From positions 248,001 through 312,000 of the forward strand of contig CALUUZ010000001.1 of NCBI GenBank assembly GCA_944324075.1: 64,000 nt of DNA, given 5' to 3'. Each line of letters opens with the position of its first letter. Position 1 is the stretch's first letter. Source of the DNA: Candidatus Mailhella excrementigallinarum (GTDB lineage: Bacteria; Desulfobacterota; Desulfovibrionia; Desulfovibrionales; Desulfovibrionaceae). Both the position numbers and the translations under genes were made by a program. A model generated the notes under the pieces. It did not search any database. It was not told where the DNA came from and saw only the letters and a program-made list of their open reading frames with translations. Shown one piece after another: positions 24,517 to 33,451 of the stretch.

Positions 24517-25731
24517 TCACGCTCCCCCGCACAGCAGCCTATCAGAAGGGACTCCCTGCAACCTCATTTTCACCATACTGTCCCACTTTTGAAAGTCGAC
24601 CATATTGAAATAGAGATATGTTTTTGTTCTCAAGCACACCTCGCAAAACGGATGCCATCTGCGCCGCCTTTGAATATCTTCATGTGACACATGGAGATAT
24701 TTGGGGGCCAGAACCAATCGTTTGTCAGAGCAACATCCACAAAGCTGTACGGAGCCATCGGATCGGATATATGTTTCAAAATTGGCAAAGGGACAGATGA
24801 TAGCCGACGGGACATGCTCGTACATATCAAAAATATCATCAGGCCTGACAATCAGAGATTCAAGTCCATCATAAAAACTTTGTGGAAGTTCAATAGAAAA
24901 TGGTAATTCCGAGGATGACGCTCCGCGTTTTTTTTCAAGTTGCCTCACATATTGCAAAGTCATTTCCATGCTGATGGAACGCGCGCAGTTTGGAGCGAAG
25001 ACAAAACCCAATTCCTCAACCCATTTTTTTGCAGCATCAAAATCTTCCTTCCAATTATAGTTATATAAATGATAATTAACAATTACATTTGTTTTTAAAT
25101 TATTTTTATATTTAATATCTGATATCATTTTCATATTTTTTTTTACTATATTTATGTCACCACCTCGATGTGCTACTGAATATATATCTTGAGTAAAACC
25201 AGATATACTTATAATAAATGTGTCTGGTTCAAGCATTAAAGTTCGCTCTATATTAGAAAATATATTAACATTTGATGATAATGTGCATCTCAATCCACTA
25301 TTTTTTATTATTTTTATATAGTCATATATGTTCTTGTTTAAAAATGGTTCAGAATTTCCAAATGGTAAAATTATCGCATCACTATTCTCATTTTTTATTT
25401 TTTCTATTATTATTCTAAAATAATCCAAATTCATTATACCGTTTTGTACTTGTAATGCAGAAATATTACCAGCCCCACAAAGTTTACATTTTAAATTACA
25501 CTGAGAATTTATTTCTATATGATAAAGTGACGGAACAGATCTATCTAGAAAACTATGAGGTACTGCTGTTATAGTTTCATGAAATATTTTTTTTGCTTGT
25601 TCTTCGCATTTTTTGATAAAATTTTCATTCTCAATTTTCACTTCTAAAAATAATCCTCTTAAATGATTTACTTCTTTTACAGCATTACATTTTGAACAAT
25701 ATAGTTTTTTCAATATTTCTCTTACTCTCAT
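24517..25731 (-). CDS. Radical SAM/SPASM-type protein of the polysaccharide region
   Basis: A 404-residue protein. The radical SAM cluster motif CNLKCKLC (CxxxCxxC) lies near residue 78 after HIEINSQ. Further barrel motifs are GNSEPFLN, SNVNIF and ISISGFTQDIYSVAHRGG. The C-terminal half has Cys groups (ICPFANFETYIRSDGSVQLC, GCC, CEVC) that fit a SPASM-like auxiliary Fe-S domain. It has AAGGAG seven bases before the ATG. The DNA is much more AT-rich than the surrounding genome, especially the 5' half, indicating transfer. In sugar clusters such proteins can modify sugars or peptides; the substrate here is unknown. Confidence 0.82.
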   Translation of the reverse strand: MRVREILKKLYCSKCNAVKEVNHLRGLFLEVKIENENFIKKCEEQAKKIFHETITAVPHSFLDRSVPSLYHIEINSQCNLKCKLCGAGNISALQVQNGIMNLDYFRIIIEKIKNENSDAIILPFGNSEPFLNKNIYDYIKIIKNSGLRCTLSSNVNIFSNIERTLMLEPDTFIISISGFTQDIYSVAHRGGDINIVKKNMKMISDIKYKNNLKTNVIVNYHLYNYNWKEDFDAAKKWVEELGFVFAPNCARSISMEMTLQYVRQLEKKRGASSSELPFSIELPQSFYDGLESLIVRPDDIFDMYEHVPSAIICPFANFETYIRSDGSVQLCGCCSDKRLVLAPKYLHVSHEDIQRRRRWHPFCEVCLRTKTYLYFNMVDFQKWDSMVKMRLQGVPSDRLLCGGA

Positions 25732-25799
25732 AACATATCTCCTTTATCGTAATTCCTCAAATATCAATTCTATTACAGAATATTCCATAAAGATATTAT

Positions 25800-26588
25800 C
25801 TAAGAAATCTTTTCAAGTAAAAAGCAGTCTAAAAACTTACCATTAATCCCCATAGCTGGATCTCTCTTGTTTACATGAGTCCATTTTACTTTTTGCATCG
25901 GAAGAGAATTAAACATTATTTCAATAATATCACAACCATATTCATATACAACAAGAGAACCTTCTTTATCTATAGGATTGCCATGATAGTCTGGCTCAAG
26001 AATATGTGTTATTTCCCCATGTTCATCGATCTTAGCTCTAACTATAGTCTTTTCTAAGTTTTCATATATTGGAAAGCAAAATATGCTTTTTCCTCCAACT
26101 TTTAAAATTCTGTATATCTCTTTAATTGCTTTAATTGGATGGAATATATGCTCAAATACATCTTCATGTATAACAAAATCAAACGTATTATCATGGTATG
26201 TTGTATTTTCTATATTTTCATTCCGGAATCCATTGATTATTTTCCCAGGTTTTTCATCAGGAAAATAATGTGAGCCCGTATAATTCCTAAAAATTCTCTT
26301 TATATACTCATTACTTGGTGCGAATTCCAACACTACTTCATTAAAATTTATGTCCTGTTTATAAAGAAGTTTAAAAAGCTGTCTGTCACGAGGAGCCGTT
26401 CCACATTTTGTACACACATAGAAATTACGAAACCACACATTTTGAGTGGAAAATAATGTATATGCTTGACATACAGGACAAAATCCATGATGTGAAAGTG
26501 TAAACTTGTCTAAATTAAATTCTATAGAAAATGCAGTTCCATCAATAAAAACTGCATTGGTTTCTTTATCAAAATTGTTGTTAATCAT
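25800..26588 (-). CDS. Class I SAM-dependent methyltransferase
   Basis: A 262-residue protein. Two CxxC pairs near the N-terminus (CPVCQAY and CTKCGTAPRDRQ) suggest a small zinc site. The methyltransferase fold follows: VVLEFAPSNEYIKRIF in place of the glycine-rich motif I, FDFVIHEDVFEHIFHPIKAI (motif with D/E and the FEH signature), then EIYRILKVGGKSIFCFPIYE. AAAGGAG precedes the ATG, which overlaps the end of the upstream RgpF-WbsX gene by eight bases, so they are co-translated. AT-rich like its neighbours. It probably methylates a sugar or lipid-linked glycan. Confidence 0.83.
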   Translation of the reverse strand: MINNNFDKETNAVFIDGTAFSIEFNLDKFTLSHHGFCPVCQAYTLFSTQNVWFRNFYVCTKCGTAPRDRQLFKLLYKQDINFNEVVLEFAPSNEYIKRIFRNYTGSHYFPDEKPGKIINGFRNENIENTTYHDNTFDFVIHEDVFEHIFHPIKAIKEIYRILKVGGKSIFCFPIYENLEKTIVRAKIDEHGEITHILEPDYHGNPIDKEGSLVVYEYGCDIIEIMFNSLPMQKVKWTHVNKRDPAMGINGKFLDCFLLEKIS

Positions 26589-29500
26589 GTTTTTCTCCTT
26601 TTATATGTGTATATTTACTTAGAACTCGTGATGTAGCATTTAAATACCCAAACCCCCACGCCTTATCAGGTTCTAATATTGCACCTTCTGCCCATTCATT
26701 CCATGCATTTATAAAAATATACCGTTCATCAGAAGGCATATTCTCATGAGTAAAACGGCAAACTTGATCAAACCATACTTCATACGCTTGAGGTGAACTA
26801 TTTACAAAAAGATCTGCCATAACCCCTCGACGCGCAGTATTGTCAAAATTCACACAAACCCCACGAAATAATGTATATTCTTCATGATTTTGCAGGTTTA
26901 ATTCCGGTATCTTGGTGTAGTCCCACACACTTCCCTTAAAATTCGACACAAGTCCAGGAACTGAAGCGTATGGCAACCATGAATGGTTTAATTCATGCGG
27001 ACGAAACTCGGCCGCAGCATCAAATCCACAAGTGCGTGGATCATGCGGTCCGTAAAAATGAACCAACACAAGATATATATCTTCCCCCTCTTCCTCGAGA
27101 GCTTTGCGCCAACGTTGAACTGTTGCAAAAATATCAGGGAAATGCTTTACGTTATATATAAGCAGAACAGGTTTTCCATGGATTCTTATATATCTTTTAT
27201 CATTAAAATATGGCAATATTTCTTTTATAAATTTAATGTCATCTTCAGGAGAATATGTTTGAGCAATCAATATATCATGCTCTTGTCCATCCCATTTTCT
27301 TGTCCAATTTTCATTTGCCCAGCATAAACAAAACGGTATATCAATTTCAGGGTTTTTCAGCAAATTAGCTAACGGTTTTTCCATTAATCGTTTACCATTA
27401 AAATAATAGTAATAAAAACAAAATCCAAAAATTCCAAACTGTCGCGCCAACTCAGCTTGACGTCTCATCACACTGACGTCTCGGAGATCATAATATCCCA
27501 ATGCAGCTGGAATTTTGGGCTGTATATGTCCCTGAAAAAGAGGCCGGGCACGTGTCACATTGGTCCATTCAGTAAAACCCTTTCCCCACCATGCATCGTT
27601 CTCAGGAAAAGGATGAAACTGCGGTAAATAGAAAGCTATAGCACGTATTGTGGTTTGTGCAGTATCAGCGGGTTGAGCTGGCTCAGAAACAGTCATTGGA
27701 AGTTCAACGCACTGTTCCTGAACAGTTCCTTCCATTATTTGGAACAATCTATTTGCATGTTTAGAACGCTTTTTCTCTCTTTTCAGCACCCGAATAGCCT
27801 TGTCTTTCCGACCAGAAATATAGAGTGCTCGCGCACGGGTCGTAGGAAAAAAACGGCTGGGCAAGTATGCCAGAAGAGGAGCAAATTTACGCTTAAGCGG
27901 AGTCCAGCGTTCACAGGGATCAAATGTATTCCCTTTGGAAAGAAGCATGTCCTTTTCTATCCTATGCCGTACAGGATAATGAGAAAGAATACTGTCTTCA
28001 TAAAGTTGAAAACCGTTTACCAAAAGATCATCAGGAATAATAAGTTTGTAATAATACCCGTGAGCCTGAGCGATATACGGAATTGCCCGCTCCAAACCGT
28101 GCGCGATAGTTCCCGTGGCAGGAAACGGTTCAGGAGGGAATTCGTAAGGTTGCACTTCACAGTTTAAAAGCAAACGCAAAGCCTGAGGACGATACCAAAA
28201 TATCCCGACAGGATGGACATAAGAAGAAGTTTCTTCCGGGGGATTCAGATTGAGTCGCTGGAACCACTCTTTCCGAAATTTTCTGTCTTCTGAACATCCC
28301 TCATATCCATGGGGAGAGTACATATTAAAGACGGGAGCAGTTGTGTGAAACACCATTCCCAATTGCTTTTCTTTATTAAATAAGTCAATAAGCTCTGAAA
28401 CATACCCCGGAGATGCAAGTGTAGATTGAACCAAAAAATCGTTCCATTTCGACGCAACCGCATCAGGAAGCCAATTGCTTCTTTTAATTTGAAATTTTAA
28501 TACAATATCATAATTTAAGTGTATGTCTTTAAAAGCATTAAGCCATGGTAGAACATCACGACCTCTATCCTGTACTACTCTTATAATTGTTTTATTTATT
28601 AATAAAGAAAATTTTTTTTGCTTTTCCATAAAATTTTCAGCAACTTCCTCTGAACAAGAAATAAGAAGATCAAAATAATACGGAATATTCTGTAACCAAA
28701 AAAGAGCTTCTTCCACTGTACTATTATAAAATAAATGAAGTATTACAGCAATATTTTTATCTGATATACATTTAATACCACATACTCTTGGAAACACATT
28801 CAATGTTCCTGGAATATTTTTATGCCATGATAAAGGAGCTATTCTTCTTAAATGGTTGATAATATTTTTTTTTGGATACACACTTCCTGAATTTTTAAGA
28901 GCTTGAAATATATCGATACCATGTGAAACTCGTTGATTAAAATCTGTTTGAAACGATTTTATTTTAATAAATGGAATATAATATTTCTCAATATAGATTG
29001 ATGAAGCAGAAAATACCAGAGGTTCATTGATGCCAATTTCTGGAATAGATCGTGAATCATGTAACTCAGCATATACGCTGAATTTAAAACCTTTCTGTTT
29101 TAAAAAAATAGAAAAAGCTATTTCTCCATTAAATATTGCATCATTATATGTTCTTATATTCTTCAAGTCAGAAAAAAATTTAAAAAATGACTCTGAACAT
29201 ATGACATTTTTTCTGATACAGCAGAAATATGGCTGTATATGTTCTGGAAACCGCTTATCTGTACTTTGCGTAATCCCCCAAAAATCAACTTTATCCTGAT
29301 CCATTTTTGAAAACATTTCTTCAAGTGGAAAAAACGGCCCATAACATGAATCATTCATAAGAATGAGTTCATCATATTTACTCAGCCCCTCAATCCCCAG
29401 TGCAAGGATCGCTTCTTTCCATGCCGTCCAGTCATATCCTTCATCAGGGCGAAGGCGCATATCCGTAATAAACGGCGACAGTATCCGCTTATCTTCCTCC

Positions 29501-29688
29501 GACACCGGAGAATTGCTGATAAAAATGATGGAAATGCCGAAATCATGCAGGGCTTTTATCTGATAGACAACATGAGGGTCCACCTGTCCGTCCCGATCAT
29601 AATGGGCATAGAGAAGCAGGCGTTTTTTTTGGGGTGTCGTCTCGTTCTGTATGGACAAGTTATTTTTCATCACTGTGCTTTCCTTCAT
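26581..29688 (-). CDS. RgpF-like and WbsX-like two-domain glycan synthesis protein
   Basis: A protein of about 1035 residues. Residues about 15-600 match rhamnan synthesis protein F (RgpF): LLLYAHYDRDGQVDPHVVYQ, YDELILMNDSCYGPFFPLEE, later FKDIHLNYDIVLKFQIKRSN and HPVGIFWYRPQALRLLL. Residues about 690-1025 match the WbsX/GH99-like family: AIAFYLPQFHPFPENDAWWG, KGFTEWTNVTRARPLFQGH, CWANENWTRKWDGQEHDIL and NAWNEWAEGAILEPD. It probably builds or trims a rhamnose-like surface glycan. ATG 29688 overlaps the rfbC stop (ATGA); ATG 29670 with AAGGAA upstream is an alternative start. The frame extends further upstream only as a shadow of rfbC. The N-terminal two-thirds is strikingly AT-rich; the first 300 bases and the WbsX half are less so. 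Confidence 0.85.
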   Translation of the reverse strand: MKESTVMKNNLSIQNETTPQKKRLLLYAHYDRDGQVDPHVVYQIKALHDFGISIIFISNSPVSEEDKRILSPFITDMRLRPDEGYDWTAWKEAILALGIEGLSKYDELILMNDSCYGPFFPLEEMFSKMDQDKVDFWGITQSTDKRFPEHIQPYFCCIRKNVICSESFFKFFSDLKNIRTYNDAIFNGEIAFSIFLKQKGFKFSVYAELHDSRSIPEIGINEPLVFSASSIYIEKYYIPFIKIKSFQTDFNQRVSHGIDIFQALKNSGSVYPKKNIINHLRRIAPLSWHKNIPGTLNVFPRVCGIKCISDKNIAVILHLFYNSTVEEALFWLQNIPYYFDLLISCSEEVAENFMEKQKKFSLLINKTIIRVVQDRGRDVLPWLNAFKDIHLNYDIVLKFQIKRSNWLPDAVASKWNDFLVQSTLASPGYVSELIDLFNKEKQLGMVFHTTAPVFNMYSPHGYEGCSEDRKFRKEWFQRLNLNPPEETSSYVHPVGIFWYRPQALRLLLNCEVQPYEFPPEPFPATGTIAHGLERAIPYIAQAHGYYYKLIIPDDLLVNGFQLYEDSILSHYPVRHRIEKDMLLSKGNTFDPCERWTPLKRKFAPLLAYLPSRFFPTTRARALYISGRKDKAIRVLKREKKRSKHANRLFQIMEGTVQEQCVELPMTVSEPAQPADTAQTTIRAIAFYLPQFHPFPENDAWWGKGFTEWTNVTRARPLFQGHIQPKIPAALGYYDLRDVSVMRRQAELARQFGIFGFCFYYYYFNGKRLMEKPLANLLKNPEIDIPFCLCWANENWTRKWDGQEHDILIAQTYSPEDDIKFIKEILPYFNDKRYIRIHGKPVLLIYNVKHFPDIFATVQRWRKALEEEGEDIYLVLVHFYGPHDPRTCGFDAAAEFRPHELNHSWLPYASVPGLVSNFKGSVWDYTKIPELNLQNHEEYTLFRGVCVNFDNTARRGVMADLFVNSSPQAYEVWFDQVCRFTHENMPSDERYIFINAWNEWAEGAILEPDKAWGFGYLNATSRVLSKYTHIKGEKHD

Positions 29689-30233
29689 ATTTTCAACTCT
29701 GAAAAAGATTCCACAAGCGGATACCCGGCATCCCGCTCGGATATGCACACCGGTATTTCCGGCCATTCGATGCCAAAGGTCGGATCGCTCCAGCGCACAC
29801 CGCGGGCATAGCCCGGCCTGTAGGATTCCCGGATCTGGTAGAACACCTCGCAATCGTCTTCCAGCGTAAGAAAGCCATGCGCGACCCCCGGCGGGATATA
29901 CAGCGCGGCACGGTTCCGCGCGCTCAACTCCAGGCCATGCCAAGCAAAGCGCGTGGAAGAATCGGTTCTCAAATCCACGGCCACATCAAACACTCTACCC
30001 ATGGTACAGCGAACAAGCTTATGCTCGCCGTAAGGCGTTTCCTGATAGTGCATGCCCCGCAGTGTCCCCCGCCGGGGATTCCAGGAAACGCTGCACTGGC
30101 TCCATTCCGCAGGCAGGCCGTGGGCGGCGAATTCCTCATTGCAGGATGTACGGGCAAAGGCCCCGCGCTCATCTTCCCGCAGTTCAGGGCGAATTTCCCA
30201 CACTCCCGCGAGTGGTGTCGGCGTAAAAATCAC
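29685..30233 (-). CDS. rfbC: dTDP/CDP-4-keto-6-deoxysugar 3,5-epimerase, RfbC/RmlC family
   Basis: A 182-residue cupin of the RmlC family. Seen: TLRGMHYQETPYGEHKLVRC (RGLHYQ motif and conserved His/Lys), VFDVAVDLRTDSSTRFAWHG, YIPPGVAHGFLTLEDDCEVF and DPTFGIEWP. In RmlC the His in the RGxHYQ motif, a Lys and a late Tyr catalyse epimerisation at C3 and/or C5. Start chosen as GTG 30233: it overlaps the upstream stop (GTGA), has AGGG seven bases before, and gives the normal family length. In this operon the substrate is probably a CDP-sugar rather than dTDP, since rfbF and rfbG are present and rfbA/rfbB are not. Confidence 0.87.
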   Translation of the reverse strand: MIFTPTPLAGVWEIRPELREDERGAFARTSCNEEFAAHGLPAEWSQCSVSWNPRRGTLRGMHYQETPYGEHKLVRCTMGRVFDVAVDLRTDSSTRFAWHGLELSARNRAALYIPPGVAHGFLTLEDDCEVFYQIRESYRPGYARGVRWSDPTFGIEWPEIPVCISERDAGYPLVESFSELKI

Positions 30234-31456
30234 GGCCACACCCTGAGTGCCGGTATGGCGGTCACGAACCTGCCCCCCCATTCCCGGATCGGCGCAAGCT
30301 GGGCCATGACTTCTTCTTTCAGGTTCCAGGGCAGGATAAGAACATAGTCTGGACGCTGCTCCAGCATTTTTTCCGGAGAAAGCACGGGAATCCGGCTGCC
30401 GGGCAGGTACTTGCCCTGCTTATGGGGGTTCCTGTCTGCCACCGCTTCGATCAGGTCATGCCGTACCCCCGCGTAATTAAGCAGGGTATTTCCCTTGGCG
30501 GCGGCCCCGTAGCCACAGACTTTTTTATTCTCCCGGCGCGCGGAAATGAGAAAATCCAGAAGGTCCAGCTTGATGTTGAGGGAGGCGGAGGCAAGTTCCC
30601 GATATCCGGAAAAATCGGTCAGCCTGACGGCCTTTTCACGTTCCAGAACATCTTCCACCATGGAAGATGCCGCACGGGGACATTCTTCCCGGCAGGCGAA
30701 CACCCGCAGCGATCCGCCATGAGTGGGCAATTCCTCCACATGGAAGACCTGAAGCCCGTGGGCGGCAAATATCTTTTTCACCGTTGAAAGCGAAAGATAG
30801 GAAAAATGCTCGTGATAGATGGTGTCAAACTGCGTTTCCCGAACCAGATTGAGCAGATGCGGAAACTCAACGGTCATGAAGCCCTCCGGCTTCAGCAGCA
30901 CACGAAAACCTTCCACAAAGTCATTAATATCCGGCACATGCGCGAGCACATTGTTGCCGAGCATGAGATCCGCGGCATAGCCTTTTTCTTTCAATTTTTG
31001 TGCGGTGTTTTCGCCAAAAAAGGCGTTCTCCGTCGGCACGCCCTTTTCCCGCGCAACCGCCGTCACATTGGCGGCGGGCTCCACGCCCAATGCTCTGATC
31101 CCCTTCCGGAGAAAATACTGAAGAAGGTAGCCGTCATTGCTCGCAATCTCCACAACCTGACTGTCTTTGCCTATACCGTAGTCACGCGTCATGTGTTCCA
31201 CATAGCGTTCGGCATGGGCAAGCCATGTATCGGAGTAAGAAGAAAAGTAGTCATAGTCGGAAAAGATAAGGTCCGGGGACGTGAATTCCTCCAGCTGCAC
31301 CAAGCCGCACTGCGGGCAGAACCATACTTTCAGAGGATAGAAGGGTTCCATGTCCATGTGCCGTTCCGGTGGAATATAGGAATTGGAAAGCGGGCTCGTG
31401 CCAAGGTCAATGACAACATCACTCAGCACGCGACCACAAAAGCGACATTCAGCCAT
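30230..31456 (-). CDS. C-methyltransferase for deoxysugar (NovU/TylC3 type)
   Basis: A 408-residue protein with the three-part layout of sugar C-methyltransferases. The N-terminal zinc site is ECRFCGRVLSDVVIDLG and FCPQCGLVQLEE. The SAM-binding core is VVEIASNDGYLLQYFLRKGI, LGVEPAANVTAVA, LMLGNNVLAHVPDINDFVEG. The C-terminal Methyltransf_14-type domain has KVCGYGAAAKGNTLLNYAGV and ILPWNLKEEV. The catalytic YHEHFSYLS motif is present. These enzymes methylate C3 of 4-keto-6-deoxy sugars after epimerisation. ATG 31456 has AGGAG six bases upstream and starts two bases after the rfbG stop. It predicts a branched sugar in the surface glycan. Confidence 0.88.
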   Translation of the reverse strand: MAECRFCGRVLSDVVIDLGTSPLSNSYIPPERHMDMEPFYPLKVWFCPQCGLVQLEEFTSPDLIFSDYDYFSSYSDTWLAHAERYVEHMTRDYGIGKDSQVVEIASNDGYLLQYFLRKGIRALGVEPAANVTAVAREKGVPTENAFFGENTAQKLKEKGYAADLMLGNNVLAHVPDINDFVEGFRVLLKPEGFMTVEFPHLLNLVRETQFDTIYHEHFSYLSLSTVKKIFAAHGLQVFHVEELPTHGGSLRVFACREECPRAASSMVEDVLEREKAVRLTDFSGYRELASASLNIKLDLLDFLISARRENKKVCGYGAAAKGNTLLNYAGVRHDLIEAVADRNPHKQGKYLPGSRIPVLSPEKMLEQRPDYVLILPWNLKEEVMAQLAPIREWGGRFVTAIPALRVWP

Positions 31457-31458
31457 AC

Positions 31459-32526
31459 TTACTCCTGAAAAAAGCGGGTATAGGCCCGGATTTGCTCCAT
31501 ACACAGGTCAACGGTTCTCTCGCCTTTCAAGGAACGGCGATACCATTCCGCCGTCCACTTCAGGGCCTGACCGGCATCAAGTACAGGATGCCAGTTCAGC
31601 AGTCTGCGGGCTTTAGAACAATCAAGCAGCAAAACATCCGTTTCATGAGGATGGGACCCCTCATCCCTGGTCCAGTTCGGCTCCGCTCCCCATGCTTGGG
31701 AAAAATGCTCCGTCATCCATTCCACAGTCTGAACCTGAGCGTCATCAGGTCCAAAGTTCCACGCTCCCGCCACATCGCGCCCCTCATACGCCAGACGCGT
31801 CAGGTGCATGTATCCGGCAAGAGGCTCAAGCACATGCTGCCAAGGACGAACCGCATGGGGATTGCGCAGATGAACGGAACGCCCCGCGGAAAAGGCTCTG
31901 ACCATATCCGGAATCAGGCGATCCTCCGCCTCGTCGCCGCCGCCGATCACATTGCCCGCGCGCGCCGACATGACCGTCACCCCCCCCCCGGCCAGAAAGC
32001 TGGAGCGCCAGGCGGCGCACACCAGTTCGGCGGCCGCCTTGCTGGCGCTGTAGGGATCATAGCCGCCAAGCCGATCCGTTTCCCGGTACCCCCAGGGCCA
32101 ATGTTGATCCTCATAGCATTTATCTGTGGTGATCATGAGCGCGCAACGTACGCCCGGTGCCTTTCTGACGGCATCCAGCACGCAGGCGGTTCCCATGACG
32201 TTGCTTTCAAAGGTGGCAAGCGGCTCTTTATAGGAAAACCGAACCAGAGCCTGCGCGGCCAGATGGATGACCATATCCGGTCGGGCGCTCTCCATGGCGC
32301 GGGCAACGGCGGAGGCATCGCCCACATCGCCTGTTTCCTGTTTCAGGAACGGCGCGAGCATGGCGGCGCGTTTCTCCTGCGCTTCGTCCTGCACAAGGGA
32401 ATATCCGTACAGTTCCGCGCCGAGGGAAGAGAGCCAGAGCGTCAGCCAGCTTCCTTTAAATCCGGTATGACCGGTCAGAAAAACCTTTTTGCCCTTCCAG
32501 AATGCCGCGTCCAAAGATTTTTTCAT
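31459..32526 (-). CDS. rfbG: CDP-glucose 4,6-dehydratase
   Basis: A 355-residue short-chain dehydrogenase-fold enzyme. NAD-binding GKKVFLTGHTGFKGSWLTLW is the RfbG signature. The catalytic region has MITTDKCYEDQHWPWGYRET and the Tyr-Lys pair in YDPYSASKAAAELV. RAGNVIGGGDEAEDRLIPD and HAVRPWQHVLEPLAGYM are also characteristic. It converts CDP-glucose to CDP-4-keto-6-deoxyglucose. The start has a strong AGGGAAGGGAAG site and overlaps the upstream epimerase gene by 71 bases, an unusually long overlap. Second committed step of the CDP-sugar route with rfbF. Confidence 0.94.
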   Translation of the reverse strand: MKKSLDAAFWKGKKVFLTGHTGFKGSWLTLWLSSLGAELYGYSLVQDEAQEKRAAMLAPFLKQETGDVGDASAVARAMESARPDMVIHLAAQALVRFSYKEPLATFESNVMGTACVLDAVRKAPGVRCALMITTDKCYEDQHWPWGYRETDRLGGYDPYSASKAAAELVCAAWRSSFLAGGGVTVMSARAGNVIGGGDEAEDRLIPDMVRAFSAGRSVHLRNPHAVRPWQHVLEPLAGYMHLTRLAYEGRDVAGAWNFGPDDAQVQTVEWMTEHFSQAWGAEPNWTRDEGSHPHETDVLLLDCSKARRLLNWHPVLDAGQALKWTAEWYRRSLKGERTVDLCMEQIRAYTRFFQE

Positions 32527-33439
32527 CTTCCCTTCCCTCTCCTGCGACCCTCGCCGCCTCCGCCATGGCGGAGATTCCTTCCACCAAAGAATAACGTGGC
32601 CTCCAGCCCAGTTCTCTGCTCAGGCGCTCTGCTGAAGCCATTATGATTTCAGGAACTGCCTCCGAAATTTCCGCGGATTCCAATTTCAGCAGCTCTGGTC
32701 TGCCCATCGCTGCCGCCGCCAGCCGCGCTATCTGCCCCAGCGAAACAGCCTTCCCCCGTCCGATATTCAAAACACCGTTCAGAGGGGATGTGGTGGCCAT
32801 GGCAAGAGCATGGGCGACATCTTCCACGTAAATGTAATCGCGTTTCAGATTGGCCCCGCGGCAGACAGCGTATTCCCCTCTGCTCAGGGCGCCCATAATG
32901 CTCGACAAGAATTTCTCCGGTGCCTCACCCGGGCCATAGGGCCAGAATATGCGGCACCACAGGCACGAGACGCCGGCAGAAGCGGCATATGCCTCCACAA
33001 CCTGGCGCAGGCTATTTTTGCAGACCCCGTAGAAAAAACGGGGCTTCAAAGGGCTTAGCCCTTCCTTCAACGGCATGGGGGAATTCCAGTCATATTCGGC
33101 CCCGCTGCCGGCAAACACCATGCGAGTTCCCCCCTGCTCGACAAAAGCCCGGGCAAGCGACAGGCTGGCCGCCAGCCAGTTCATATTGGAGGGCGAATCC
33201 CAGAACGCTCCCGGAGGAACGTGCCAAGCAAGATGAAGAAGCGTATCCGCGGGAAAACGCTCGAAAAGGCGCTCCGCTTCACCTCCCCGCAACAGATTGC
33301 CCTGAGCGAAAGAAACGTGGGGAAAGGGAGAGAGGGCGTAAGCATGCGTGGTCAGCGCGACTATTTCATGCTCCGTTCCTAGGGCCGCCAAGACATGGCG
33401 GCCTATAAATCCGGTCGCTCCGGTCAGGAAAATCCGCAT
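32456..33439 (-). CDS. NAD-dependent epimerase/dehydratase (probable CDP-4-ketosugar reductase)
   Basis: A 327-residue extended SDR. MRIFLTGATGFIGRHVLAAL is the NAD(P) loop. VFAGSGAEYDW is followed by the Tyr-Lys active site in RFFYGVCKNSLRQVVEAY. CRIFWPYGPGEAP and NLKRDYIYVEDVAHALAMA support sugar-nucleotide chemistry. In CDP-sugar operons such proteins reduce the 4-keto group to finish the deoxyhexose; the exact reaction is inferred. Its C-terminal 23 codons overlap rfbG out of frame, with a Gly/Arg/Glu-rich tail that may be an extension past the ancestral stop. It starts 12 bases downstream of the rfbF stop. Confidence 0.84.
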   Translation of the reverse strand: MRIFLTGATGFIGRHVLAALGTEHEIVALTTHAYALSPFPHVSFAQGNLLRGGEAERLFERFPADTLLHLAWHVPPGAFWDSPSNMNWLAASLSLARAFVEQGGTRMVFAGSGAEYDWNSPMPLKEGLSPLKPRFFYGVCKNSLRQVVEAYAASAGVSCLWCRIFWPYGPGEAPEKFLSSIMGALSRGEYAVCRGANLKRDYIYVEDVAHALAMATTSPLNGVLNIGRGKAVSLGQIARLAAAAMGRPELLKLESAEISEAVPEIIMASAERLSRELGWRPRYSLVEGISAMAEAARVAGEGREDEKIFGRGILEGQKGFSDRSYRI

Positions 33440-33451
33440 ATGTTCCCCCGA

